Source of the DNA: an uncultured Lachnospiraceae bacterium
GTDB lineage: Bacteria; Bacillota; Clostridia; Lachnospirales; Lachnospiraceae
Reading direction: 5' to 3'
DNA length: 64,000 bases
Assembly: GCA_910584915.1 (NCBI GenBank)
Contig: CAJUDM010000003.1
Span: 84,236-148,235 of the forward strand
Shown piece by piece: positions 25,333 through 34,083 of this stretch (position 1 is its first letter; the number at the start of each line of letters is the position of its first letter). Made by a program: the position numbers and the translations under genes. The notes below the pieces were generated by a model that did not search any database, was not told where the DNA came from, and saw nothing but the letters and a program-made list of their open reading frames with translations.

Positions 25333-26358
25333 ATGCTTACGATTGCTTACATCGGGTTTGGCGTCAGCGCAAGAGAATATCATATCCCCTATGTGGAAAA
25401 CAGGGAGGATATCAAAGTAAAATATGTATACCGCCGGGAGGAGGATATCGCACAGAATGCGGCGTATGAGGCGTTTTATCCGGAGATCATTTTCACGGCG
25501 GATCTGGATCAGGTGCTTGGTGACGGCGAGGTGGACCTGATAGTGGTTTGCTCGCCGGACGCTTTCCATGTTCCCTACGCAAAGCAGATACTGAACGCCG
25601 GAAAACACGCGCTGATCGAAAAGCCTTTCGCACCGACGGCGCAGGAGGCGCGGGAGGTTTTTGCGCTGGCAAAGGAAAAAGGGCTTATCTGCATGCCGAA
25701 TCAGAACAGGCGGTTTGACGCGGATGTGCTCGCCGTGAAGGAAGTGCTTGAGAGCGGGAAGCTGGGAGAAATGGTAAAATTTGAGAGCCATTACGACTAT
25801 TTCAGGGAGAATGGCTGGTACGACTATTTCGGCACGCTGTACAATCTCGCGGTACATACTATCGACCAGGTGATCAGTATGTTCGGGATGCCGGATAAAA
25901 CACATTTTGATGTGCGCAGCATCCATCATCCGGGCAGGGCGGACGATTACTATGACTTGGAATTTTATTACGGTAACGCCAAGGCGACGGTCAATACCAG
26001 TATGTGCGTGATGATCGATTATCCCAGGTTTACGGTGCATGGGACGAGAGGAAGCCTTACGCTGCCGCCGGTAGTGCACAATTCGGGAAAGAAGAAAGTG
26101 GTGGGACGTCACACCATAAATACAGCGCCTGCACCCAGGGACAGATGGGGCACTCTCGTCTATATGGATGAAAACGGGGAGAAGAGGGAGGAGAAGGTGC
26201 CGGTTGGATGTGCGCATTATGAGCGGATCTACGACAATCTGGCGGCGGCGATCGAACAGGGCGCGGGGAAGTGCATAAAGGATGAGGAAGTCATCCGGGT
26301 GCTGGAGGTTTTGGAGGAGGCGACGGAGGTTGCGAGATCTCACGGCAGCCTGGCTTAA
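25333..26358 (+). CDS. Gfo/Idh/MocA family oxidoreductase, second copy
   Basis: A 341-residue dehydrogenase of the same superfamily as its upstream neighbour but clearly divergent. The N-terminal segment IAYIGFGVSAREYHIPY is the nucleotide loop. The EKPFAPTAQEA motif carries the catalytic lysine. NLAVHTIDQVISMFG gives the substrate-domain histidine and aspartate. Its start and AREYHIPY recall YdgJ/YvaA-like members (scyllo-inositol or related dehydrogenases). Two such enzymes together often carry out paired oxidation and reduction at adjacent carbons. Confidence 0.9.
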   Translation: MLTIAYIGFGVSAREYHIPYVENREDIKVKYVYRREEDIAQNAAYEAFYPEIIFTADLDQVLGDGEVDLIVVCSPDAFHVPYAKQILNAGKHALIEKPFAPTAQEAREVFALAKEKGLICMPNQNRRFDADVLAVKEVLESGKLGEMVKFESHYDYFRENGWYDYFGTLYNLAVHTIDQVISMFGMPDKTHFDVRSIHHPGRADDYYDLEFYYGNAKATVNTSMCVMIDYPRFTVHGTRGSLTLPPVVHNSGKKKVVGRHTINTAPAPRDRWGTLVYMDENGEKREEKVPVGCAHYERIYDNLAAAIEQGAGKCIKDEEVIRVLEVLEEATEVARSHGSLA

Positions 26359-26497
26359 AGATGGTTGGATATCCGGCTGCAGGCGGAAGTGAAAGGATTC
26401 TGGATCAATGTCATTTTGTTAAGTCCCTCACGGTGTTAGGTATCTTTAATTAAATAACATTGGTTCTATATTTGTATAACAGGAGGCACGAACCGGT

Positions 26498-27442
26498 ATG
26501 CAGGAAAACTATGTGGCAGGAATCGATATAGGAGGCACGCATTTCAGGATCGGCGCCGTGGATGCGGACTGTCTGGTACATGCTTTCCGAAAGGTAAAGG
26601 CGGCGGAGATATTCCTTTCCGGGAATCCTCTGGAAGACCTGAAGGGTTATCTGGGGGCGTATCTGGAAGAAGAGGGATTGACCAAAAAAGTCAAAGCTTT
26701 TTCCATCGGTTTCCCGGCGACATTAAACAGGGAGCGCACGGTGGTGCTGCAGGCGCCCAATGTGAGTTATATGGAAAATCTGCCGGTGGTGGAGCATCTG
26801 CGTGAATATTTTGGAATCCCTGTCTTTATCGACAGGGATGTCTGTATGACGCTGTGCTATGATCTGCGGCGGCTCGGCATTTCAAAGGAGGGCATTCTGA
26901 TAGGCTGTTACTTCGGCACAGGGATCGGCAATGTGATCTGTATCGATGGAAAGCCGCTGATCGGGAAAGACGGCGTCGCCGGGGAACTGGGGCATATTCC
27001 GGTGCCGGACAGCCGGGAAGCCTGCGGCTGCGGCAATGTCGGCTGCATGGAGAATATTGCGGGCGGAAAGTATCTGGCGAGACTGTGCCGGGAAACCTAT
27101 ACGGATACGCGGATCGAGGACATTTTTGTAAAACACGGCGGCGAGAGGCTGCTGCGGGATTTTGTGGACAGGATGGCGATAGCGGTGGCGACGGAAGTGA
27201 ATATTTTAAACCCTGATCATATCCTGGTAGGGGGCGGCGTCCCGAATATGAAGGGCTTTCCGTTAAGCCTTTTTGAGGAGCTGATCCGCAGGCATACCAG
27301 GAAGCCTTATCCTGAGCGGGCTCTGAGGCTGCATTTTGTGAAAGATGACAATATGAAGAGTGTGATCGGTGCGGGAATCTGGGGAATGGAGCAGATGGTA
27401 ACAGTTGGCAACAGTTGTACGGTGATTGCCCCTGCATATTGA
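26498..27442 (+). CDS. alsK: ROK family kinase, D-allose kinase-like
   Basis: A 314-residue ROK sugar kinase. DIGGTHFRIG (10-19) is the phosphate loop, D114 in IDRDVCMTL is the likely catalytic base, and GVAGELGHIPV with C176, C178 and C183 forms the ROK zinc site. Several segments follow E. coli AlsK as I remember it, notably SIGFPATLNRER, the RDV motif in place of the usual ENDA, and ILVGGGVPNMKGFP. D-allose kinase yields allose 6-phosphate. GGAGG precedes the ATG. A kinase for D-allose fits with the allulose epimerase and Als-type importer upstream; symbol is tentative. Confidence 0.78.
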   Translation: MQENYVAGIDIGGTHFRIGAVDADCLVHAFRKVKAAEIFLSGNPLEDLKGYLGAYLEEEGLTKKVKAFSIGFPATLNRERTVVLQAPNVSYMENLPVVEHLREYFGIPVFIDRDVCMTLCYDLRRLGISKEGILIGCYFGTGIGNVICIDGKPLIGKDGVAGELGHIPVPDSREACGCGNVGCMENIAGGKYLARLCRETYTDTRIEDIFVKHGGERLLRDFVDRMAIAVATEVNILNPDHILVGGGVPNMKGFPLSLFEELIRRHTRKPYPERALRLHFVKDDNMKSVIGAGIWGMEQMVTVGNSCTVIAPAY

Positions 27443-27506
27443 CGTTTGCGGGAAGGGAATATATACTATATCTGTTGAGTCGGAAGCCGTTAAGGGAGTT
27501 TTCAGA

Positions 27507-29036
27507 ATGCTATTTAACACAGTTCAGTATATATTATTTTTACCGTTTGTTGTTTTGCTTTATTATATGCTGCCGACGAAGGCGCGTCCGGCCTGGCTGC
27601 TCGGAGTGAGTTATTATTTCTATATGCAGTGGGACGCAGGATATGCGGTACTTTTGTTTTCCTGCACGCTGATCACCTATGCGGGCGGGCTGTTTCTGGA
27701 ACGTTTAAGGGGCGGGCAGGAAAGCCGGGGAGGCGGCGGGAATGATCAGAGGAGGAACAGCAGAAAGAGGAAGTTTTGCTTTGCGGTATGCCTGTTGTTA
27801 AACCTGGGCATTCTGGCATTCTTTAAGTATGCCGCTTTTGGCATTTCTCTATGGAACCAGATCATGTCTTTTTTCCATGTCAGTGCGATTCCGTGGAATA
27901 TGAATATCATACTGCCGGTGGGGATATCCTTCTATACATTGCAGGCGCTGGGCTACCTGATCGATGTATACAGAGGGGATATCTATGCGGAGAAAAATTT
28001 TATCCATTACGCATTGTTTGTATCCTTTTTTCCTCAACTGGTGGCGGGACCGATCGAACGGTCGAAAAATTTGCTGGTGCAGCTGCATAAACCGCATGGC
28101 TTTGCGTACGGAAATATGCGGAGGGGGCTGCTCCTTATCCTGTACGGCCTTTTTTTGAAGATGGTGATCGCGGACAGGGCGGCGATCCTTGTGGATAAAG
28201 TATACGGAAATCCCGCGGAATACCCGGGGGTTTATATCATCGTGGCGACTGTCTTTTTTTCCATACAGATCTACTGTGATTTTTACGGTTATTCCACCAT
28301 TGCAAGAGGTTCCGCGCTGCTGATGGGGATCCGTCTGATGGACAACTTTGACGCGCCGTATTTTTCGAGGAGTGTGCGGGAATTCTGGCGCAGGTGGCAT
28401 ATTTCACTCTCGGGGTGGTTCCGCGATTATCTCTATATTCCGCTGGGAGGCAATAAAAAGGGCGGCCTGCGCAAAGAGGGCAACCGCATGATCGTGTTTG
28501 CGGTGAGCGGCCTCTGGCATGGGGCTTCTCTGAGTTTTGTATTCTGGGGTGTATTAAACGGGATCTATCAGGCGGCGGAGGATCTGGCAGGGCTGCTGAG
28601 AGAAAAATTTTCAGGGGCTGACGGGCAGAAAAGCCCCGGCAGAGCGGCCTGTTTCAGCAAAAGGCTGTTTCAGACAGTGTTTACTTTCACGCTCATCACT
28701 TTTGCGTGGCTGTTTTTCAGGGCCGGCAGCGTGGAGGACTCCGTGGAGATCCTCAGAAATATGGGAGATTTGAGCAACTGGCTGATCCTTCTGGACGGTT
28801 CGCTCTATGAACTTGGGGTGGGAAGGCATTATATGGGTGTTTTGCTGTTGTCCGTACTGGTGCTTTTTCTGGTGGATCATCAGAAATATAAAGGGCGGGA
28901 TGTGGCAGGCATGTTTTTGAAGCAGAGCTGGTGGTTCCGCACGGCTGCCATCATGGGGATGATGTATGTGATCCTTTTATACGGGATCTACGGTAAGATA
29001 TATGATATAAAGCAGTTCATCTATTTTCAGTTTTAG
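27507..29036 (+). CDS. MBOAT family O-acyltransferase (AlgI/DltB-like)
   Basis: A 509-residue membrane-bound O-acyltransferase with about eleven helices. The conserved asparagine/histidine region reads FWRRWHISLSGWFRDYLYI (near 290), and the invariant active-site histidine is in SGLWHGASLSF (near 335). Such proteins move acyl groups across the membrane for O-acylation of surface polysaccharide or teichoic acid. ATG 27507 follows AAGGGAG; the frame opens earlier over the end of the kinase gene. The next gene encodes an SGNH-type partner, as in AlgI/AlgJ-X and related pairs. Confidence 0.9.
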   Translation: MLFNTVQYILFLPFVVLLYYMLPTKARPAWLLGVSYYFYMQWDAGYAVLLFSCTLITYAGGLFLERLRGGQESRGGGGNDQRRNSRKRKFCFAVCLLLNLGILAFFKYAAFGISLWNQIMSFFHVSAIPWNMNIILPVGISFYTLQALGYLIDVYRGDIYAEKNFIHYALFVSFFPQLVAGPIERSKNLLVQLHKPHGFAYGNMRRGLLLILYGLFLKMVIADRAAILVDKVYGNPAEYPGVYIIVATVFFSIQIYCDFYGYSTIARGSALLMGIRLMDNFDAPYFSRSVREFWRRWHISLSGWFRDYLYIPLGGNKKGGLRKEGNRMIVFAVSGLWHGASLSFVFWGVLNGIYQAAEDLAGLLREKFSGADGQKSPGRAACFSKRLFQTVFTFTLITFAWLFFRAGSVEDSVEILRNMGDLSNWLILLDGSLYELGVGRHYMGVLLLSVLVLFLVDHQKYKGRDVAGMFLKQSWWFRTAAIMGMMYVILLYGIYGKIYDIKQFIYFQF

Positions 29037-29079
29037 CTGGAAACAGATTGTAACGGGAAGAGATGAGGTTTGCTGCCGG

Positions 29080-30426
29080 ATGAAAGAAATAAAGGGGATC
29101 GCAAAGACTGTGACGGGAGTCATAGCGGGGATTTTTGTATTTTGCATGATCACAAAAGGATTGAATTATATTTATGTGCCCGATTCGGAATGGGAGCGTA
29201 TTGTCATGCATCATTTTTATGATGACAGGGGGAAGATCGATAATCTGTTTCTGGGTTCCTCCCACCTGCACAATGATATCGATCCTTTTTTGCTGGATGA
29301 GTTGAACGGGCAGTATAATTTTAACCTGGCGACGCCTGCACAGCTGATGAACGGGACTTATTATCTTCTGAAAGAGGCGGATAAGACAAATGATCTGTCG
29401 CATGTCTATATAGAGATGTACTATTATTATCATGTGGAGCGGGAGGACGGTACGGAACCGATCGCGGCGGAGCCTTTCAGGAACTGGCAGGTTACGGACT
29501 ATATGAAATTTTCGCCCAACAAGCTGGCGTATATGTCCTCCATCACGGATGCGGAAGAGTATCCGGGTATTTTGTTCCCGTTCAGCAGATACCGGTCGGA
29601 ACTTGACAATTGGGACCATATCAGGGCGACGATGGAAAACAAAAAGGGGGAGGATTATGTTCACTTCATGTCTTCCCATGTGTTTGAGGATGGAAACGGG
29701 TATGAGGAGTGCAGGGGAAAGGGATACCGGTATTCTACGCGGATACTGCCGGACCAGAACAGGCTGTGGTATCAGGGATGCATATTGACGGAAAAACCTG
29801 TGGCGGAGACGAGTGAATATTATCTCCGCAAAGTGATCGGCTATTGTCGGAAGAAGGATATCCCTGTCACGCTGTTTGTATCTCCCATGTATATGCTGCA
29901 GCCTGTCAGCACGGAAAATTATGACAACTATGTCAGTCAGGTGCGGGAGATCGCAGCGGAATACGATGTGGATTTCTATGATTTCAATCTTGCAAAGGCG
30001 GAGTATTTTCCGATACAGCAGACAGAGTATTATATGGATGTGGAGCATCTGAACGCGGACGGCTCCCGGCTGTTTACGGATTTCTTCTGGCGGATCGTCT
30101 CCGCCGGCAGAGAGGAGACTGAGAAATATTTTTTTGATACCTACAGGGAAAAGCTGGAGAGTGAAGACGGGGAACTGTACGGGATCTATTACAGGGAGGA
30201 CGATCAGGGGAAGCATATGCATATCGCGTCAAACAGGGAGGCGGGGATGGAGTACAAAATAGTGATGACGCCCACAGAGCCTGCGGATAAAGGAGAATAC
30301 CTGGTGCAGGATTTCAGTGAAAATAAAGAGTTTACAGTGGACGGCGGGGAGCACGGGATCTGTACGGTAACCTGCAGGGAAGGGAATCCGCTCAATGAGG
30401 TACAGATGATGCAGATAGAATATTAG
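29080..30426 (+). CDS. Membrane-anchored SGNH-like acyltransferase partner (AlgX/DltD type)
   Basis: A 448-residue protein with one N-terminal membrane helix (about 9-27) and an extracellular SGNH-hydrolase-like domain. The nucleophile motif is FLGSSHLHNDID (Ser61), and D320 and H323 in YYMDVEHLNADG complete a catalytic triad arrangement. A beta-rich C-terminus (about 350-448) may bind glycan. It starts 43 bases after the MBOAT gene and probably completes acetyl transfer to a surface polysaccharide outside the cell. The exact acceptor cannot be read from sequence. Confidence 0.82.
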   Translation: MKEIKGIAKTVTGVIAGIFVFCMITKGLNYIYVPDSEWERIVMHHFYDDRGKIDNLFLGSSHLHNDIDPFLLDELNGQYNFNLATPAQLMNGTYYLLKEADKTNDLSHVYIEMYYYYHVEREDGTEPIAAEPFRNWQVTDYMKFSPNKLAYMSSITDAEEYPGILFPFSRYRSELDNWDHIRATMENKKGEDYVHFMSSHVFEDGNGYEECRGKGYRYSTRILPDQNRLWYQGCILTEKPVAETSEYYLRKVIGYCRKKDIPVTLFVSPMYMLQPVSTENYDNYVSQVREIAAEYDVDFYDFNLAKAEYFPIQQTEYYMDVEHLNADGSRLFTDFFWRIVSAGREETEKYFFDTYREKLESEDGELYGIYYREDDQGKHMHIASNREAGMEYKIVMTPTEPADKGEYLVQDFSENKEFTVDGGEHGICTVTCREGNPLNEVQMMQIEY

Positions 30427-30464
30427 CAACAGCCGGACAGCACGGCTGAACTGTTACAAAACAC

Positions 30465-30492
30465 TTGCTTTTTGAGAGAAGTATGGTAAGAT
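30465..30492 (+). promoter_or_regulatory. Promoter of the oligopeptide transporter operon
   Basis: TTGCTT (30465-30470), a 16-bp spacer and TAAGAT (30487-30492) with an extended TGG before the -10. It lies about 50 bases upstream of the receptor gene start. Confidence 0.65.
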
Positions 30493-30547
30493 AAAGCTTG
30501 AAAATTTCATATATAAATGATTCAAATAGGAAAGGAAGGAAGACACA

Positions 30548-32074
30548 ATGAAACAGAAGATGTTAAAGAACATCCTTTCAGTGGTTGTGTTGGCAGCACT
30601 CACTATTGCACTGGGCGGATGCGCAGGCGGTAAGGCAGGTGACGGTTCTTCTTTGGATTCCGGCATTGTGATCGGTATACCTCAGGATATTGAGGACAGT
30701 CTTGACCCCCATGAGGCGGTGGCGGCAGGAACAAAAGAGGTATTGTTCAACATGTATGAAGGGCTGTTAAAGCCTGACAGTGAAGGGAATCTGAATCCTG
30801 CTCTGGCCGGTGAATATTCGATCTCGGAGGATGGAAAAACCTACACATTCAAGCTCAGAGAGGGCGTTCTGTTCCACGACGGGACAGCGGTGACGGCGGG
30901 AGACGTAAAGTATTCGATCGAAAAATGTGCCGATGCCGGCAACGGGGATGCCCTGAATCTGGCAGCGGCATTTTCCAATATCAAAGAATTGAATACACCG
31001 GATGATAAGACAGTGGAGATCGTACTGAAGGAGAAAGATACAGACTTTCTGAGTTATATGACAGTGGCGGTGATCCCGGAGGCGAATAAAGAGCCAAGGA
31101 CGGATCCGATCGGCACAGGCCCCTATAAGTTTGTGTCCCGCTCTCCGCAGGAGAGCATTGTGATGGAAAAGTTTGAACAGTACTGGGGCGAGCCCGCCCA
31201 TATTCAGAATGTGACGTTCAAGATATCGCCTGTGGATACGGCGGTGATGGATCTGGAGGGCGGCTCCATCGATATGTACGCCCGGATCTCCTCCGCGCAG
31301 GCGGCGCAGCTGGGCGACAACTTCAATATAGAAGAGGGCACCATGAACCTGGTGCAGGCGATGTACTTAAACCATGACTGTGAGTACTTTAGGGATAAGA
31401 GAGTCAGACAGGCGCTCTGCTACGGGATCGATGAACAGGGTATCCTGGATCTGACATCGGAGGGAAAAGGAACCGTGATCGGAAGCAGCATGTTCCCGGC
31501 GTTCGGCAAATATTATATGGACGAGCTGAAGGACACCTACCCCCGCGATGTGGAGAGGGCGAAGGAGCTGCTTGCGGAGGCTGGGTATCCCGACGGATTT
31601 TCGTTCACCGTAAAAGTGCCCTCGAATTATCAGCCTCATATCGATACGGCGCAGGTGCTGGCGGAGCAGTTGAAGGAGATCGGCGTGACGGCGGATATCG
31701 AACTGATCGAGTGGGACAGCTGGCTCAGCGATGTCTACACTGACAGGAATTATGAGGCGACGGTAGTGGGCGTGGATGCGGCAAGCCTGACGGCGCGGGC
31801 TCTGCTCGAGCGTTTTGATTCGGAAGCGGGCAATAACTTTATTAATTATAAGAACGCGGAGTACGACGCGGCTTTTGAGAGCGCCGTGAATACGACGGAT
31901 GACGGGGAGCAGACAAAGTTCTATAAGGAATGTGAGAAGATCCTGGCGGAGGATGCGGCGAATGTATATATCCAGGATATGGCATCTTTTGTGGCACTGA
32001 ATAAGAGATATGCGGGCTATGAGTTCTATCCGCTGTATGTGCAGGATGTGGCAAAGCTGTATATTTTGGAGTGA
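30548..32074 (+). CDS. Oligopeptide/nickel-type ABC substrate-binding lipoprotein
   Basis: A 508-residue family 5 extracellular receptor (OppA/DppA type). The lipoprotein signal ends in LGGC (Cys25). Typical features are the N-terminal EDSLDPHEAVAAGTKEVLFN, YTFKLREGVLFHDGTAVTA and the DPIGTGPYKFV segment. It binds peptides or other solutes outside the cell for the permeases and ATPases at 32189-35682. Two perfect hairpins lie between this gene and the first permease. The substrate class cannot be refined from sequence. Confidence 0.92.
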   Translation: MKQKMLKNILSVVVLAALTIALGGCAGGKAGDGSSLDSGIVIGIPQDIEDSLDPHEAVAAGTKEVLFNMYEGLLKPDSEGNLNPALAGEYSISEDGKTYTFKLREGVLFHDGTAVTAGDVKYSIEKCADAGNGDALNLAAAFSNIKELNTPDDKTVEIVLKEKDTDFLSYMTVAVIPEANKEPRTDPIGTGPYKFVSRSPQESIVMEKFEQYWGEPAHIQNVTFKISPVDTAVMDLEGGSIDMYARISSAQAAQLGDNFNIEEGTMNLVQAMYLNHDCEYFRDKRVRQALCYGIDEQGILDLTSEGKGTVIGSSMFPAFGKYYMDELKDTYPRDVERAKELLAEAGYPDGFSFTVKVPSNYQPHIDTAQVLAEQLKEIGVTADIELIEWDSWLSDVYTDRNYEATVVGVDAASLTARALLERFDSEAGNNFINYKNAEYDAAFESAVNTTDDGEQTKFYKECEKILAEDAANVYIQDMASFVALNKRYAGYEFYPLYVQDVAKLYILE

Positions 32075-32075
32075 A

Positions 32076-32102
32076 GAATGACTGAGCTGTGCTCAGTCAT
32101 TC
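32076..32102 (+). other. Perfect 12-bp hairpin after the receptor gene
   Basis: GAATGACTGAGC pairs with GCTCAGTCATTC around TGT. There is no T tract. It directly follows the stop codon of the receptor gene, as expected for an mRNA-stabilising hairpin. Confidence 0.65.
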
Positions 32103-32106
32103 GCTG

Positions 32107-32135
32107 CGGTGTGATCTGCGAAGCAGATTACACCG
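32107..32135 (+). other. Second perfect hairpin before the permease gene
   Basis: CGGTGTGATCTGC pairs with GCAGATTACACCG (13 bp, one G-T pair) around GAA. It is only four bases from the hairpin at 32076-32102. Together they form a tandem block in front of the permease gene. Confidence 0.65.
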
Positions 32136-32188
32136 GTTCCCGTATAGAACATGCGGATGTATGCGGAACTGGAATGAAAGGCGGGGAT

Positions 32189-33127
32189 ATGAAGTATATC
32201 ATAAAAAAGTTGACTACCACGGCGGCGACGGTTCTGATCGTTTCATTCCTCGTCTTTCTGGCGTTCAGCGTCATTCCGGGGGATCCGGCGCTGTCCAGGC
32301 TGGGGACGCAGGCGACGCCGGAAGCGCTCTCGGCGCTGCGGGAGGAGATGGGATTAAACCGGCCGCTTATCGTGCGTTACGGGGACTGGCTTATTTCGTT
32401 TGTGAGGGGAGATATGGGGGAGTCCTACAGTTATCATATGCCGGTGCAGTCCATGATCCTTGAAAAGATCCCGATCACGCTGACCCTGACGGTAATGTCA
32501 TTTCTGATGATGGCACTGATATCTGTTCCGCTGGGCATTTATTGTGCAAAGCACAGAGATCAATTTGCAGACAGGTTCATTTATACGCTGAATCAGGTCA
32601 TTATGGCGGTGCCGCCCTTCTTTATGGGGCTTCTGATCACCTGGCTGTTCGGGCTGATATTCAGGCTGTTTACGCCGGGCGGCTATATCTCCTATACAAA
32701 AAGCGTTTCCGGTTTTTTGTATTATCTGATCTTTCCGGCTGTTGCGATCGCGCTGCCGAAGTGCGCCATGACGGCGAAGCTTCTGCGCACATCCCTGCTG
32801 GATGAGATGAAAAAAGACTATGTGCGGACAGCCTACAGCAGAGGAAACCACACAAATGGCGTGCTGTACAGGCATGTCCTGAAAAACGCACTGATCCCGG
32901 TAGTCACCTTTATGGGAATGGCGCTCGGGGACATGCTGGCGGGCAGCATCATCGTGGAGCAGGTGTTCAAGATACCGGGGCTTGGAAGGATCCTTCTGAC
33001 AAGTATCAGCAATCGGGACTATCCGGTGGTGCAGGCAGTGATCGTGCTGATCGCCGCGTGGGTGATCGCGATCAACTGTCTGGTGGATATCATCTATAAG
33101 ATCGTGGATCCGCGGATAGAGGAGTAG
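32189..33127 (+). CDS. Oligopeptide ABC permease, DppB/OppB-like
   Basis: A 312-residue permease with six helices. The N-terminal MKYIIKKLTTTAATVLIVSF start and ALREEMGLNRPLIVRYGDWL segment are hallmarks of the B-type subunit, and the EAA loop reads MKKDYVRTAYSRGNH. GDMLAGSIIVEQVFKIPGLG is the standard near-C-terminal motif. ATG 32189 follows AAAGGCGGGG; the open frame reaches back through the hairpins to 32078 but is unlikely to be translated. It pairs with the C-type permease that starts four bases after its stop. Confidence 0.92.
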   Translation: MKYIIKKLTTTAATVLIVSFLVFLAFSVIPGDPALSRLGTQATPEALSALREEMGLNRPLIVRYGDWLISFVRGDMGESYSYHMPVQSMILEKIPITLTLTVMSFLMMALISVPLGIYCAKHRDQFADRFIYTLNQVIMAVPPFFMGLLITWLFGLIFRLFTPGGYISYTKSVSGFLYYLIFPAVAIALPKCAMTAKLLRTSLLDEMKKDYVRTAYSRGNHTNGVLYRHVLKNALIPVVTFMGMALGDMLAGSIIVEQVFKIPGLGRILLTSISNRDYPVVQAVIVLIAAWVIAINCLVDIIYKIVDPRIEE

Positions 33128-33131
33128 GGAT

Positions 33132-33926
33132 ATGAAAAAGAAAAACTGGAATCTGCTGATCGGTGGTTTATTGAGCGGTATCATGCTGCTTTTTATAGTC
33201 GTCGGCTTTTTTTACACTCCCTGTTCGCCGGAGGCGATGGACAATGCCGCCAAATTCGCGGGAGTATCGGCAAAGCATCTGATGGGCTGTGACCATTTCG
33301 GCAGGGATATATTCAGCAGGATTTTAAAGGGCTGCGGCAATACGTTTATCGTGGCGTTTGGGACTGTGTTGATCGGAACGCTGTGCGGTATTTTTCTCGG
33401 GGCGTTTACGGGATATTACGGCGGTGTGCTGGATGAGATCCTGATGCGTGTCAATGACGCGGTGTTCGCGTTTCCGTCCATTCTGCTGGCGCTTGTCTTT
33501 GTGAGCCTTTTCGGGGGCGGGAAATACAATATCATACTTGCGCTGGGAATCGCTTTTGTACCCAGTTTTGCACGGATCGTGAGAAGTGAGTTTATCCGCT
33601 GCAAAAATATGGATTATGTGAAGAGCGCCAGGCTGATGGGAGCGGGCGATCTCAGGATCATGTTTGTGCATATCCTGCCGAATGTGATGCCGGTGCTGGT
33701 ATCGTCCGTGTTGATCGGTTTTAACAATGCGGTGCTGGCGGAGGCGGGAATGAGCTATCTAGGGATCGGTGTGCAGCCGCCGGAGGCGAGCCTCGGGAGG
33801 ATGCTTTCGGAGGCGCAGAGTTATCTGTTCTCCAAGCCTTCCATGGCGTTTCTGCCGGGGCTGATGATCGTGCTGCTGGTACTCGGATTTTCGCTGATGA
33901 GCGAAGGGTTGAAGAGGGAGAGATAG
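33132..33926 (+). CDS. Oligopeptide ABC permease, DppC/OppC-like
   Basis: A 264-residue permease with six helices. HLMGCDHFGRDIFSRILKG is the C-type N-terminal motif (usually GTDxxGRD), and the EAA loop reads MDYVKSARLMGAGD. AEAGMSYLGIGVQPPEASLG is the conserved late segment. The ribosome site overlaps the upstream stop codon, so the two permeases are probably translated together. Confidence 0.92.
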   Translation: MKKKNWNLLIGGLLSGIMLLFIVVGFFYTPCSPEAMDNAAKFAGVSAKHLMGCDHFGRDIFSRILKGCGNTFIVAFGTVLIGTLCGIFLGAFTGYYGGVLDEILMRVNDAVFAFPSILLALVFVSLFGGGKYNIILALGIAFVPSFARIVRSEFIRCKNMDYVKSARLMGAGDLRIMFVHILPNVMPVLVSSVLIGFNNAVLAEAGMSYLGIGVQPPEASLGRMLSEAQSYLFSKPSMAFLPGLMIVLLVLGFSLMSEGLKRER

Positions 33927-34083
33927 GTGCTTGAAGTGGTTGGAACGGTCGGGCATCCGTGCCCCGAAATCACCGGGATCGAACGAAACATTAAGAAAAT
34001 CTCATCCGACTGCGCTGAGGCTTCGGCAGAGTACTTTGTGCCGGACGCCCCGGGGGCTGGCTGACAGGATAGTGAGGGCGGTT

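Noticed and set aside
25072..26343. A 423-codon minus-strand frame across the second Gfo/Idh/MocA gene
   Set aside because: Antisense to a well-conserved gene, with no signal for translation.
29017..30222. A 401-codon minus-strand frame opposite the SGNH-like gene
   Set aside because: Antisense shadow; the + strand frame has the GSSH and DVEH motifs and a proper start.
32078..32188. N-terminal extension of the first oligopeptide permease
   Set aside because: The extra 37 codons are read through two hairpins and a Cys/Gly-rich sequence; the start at 32189 has a good ribosome site and the conserved N-terminus.
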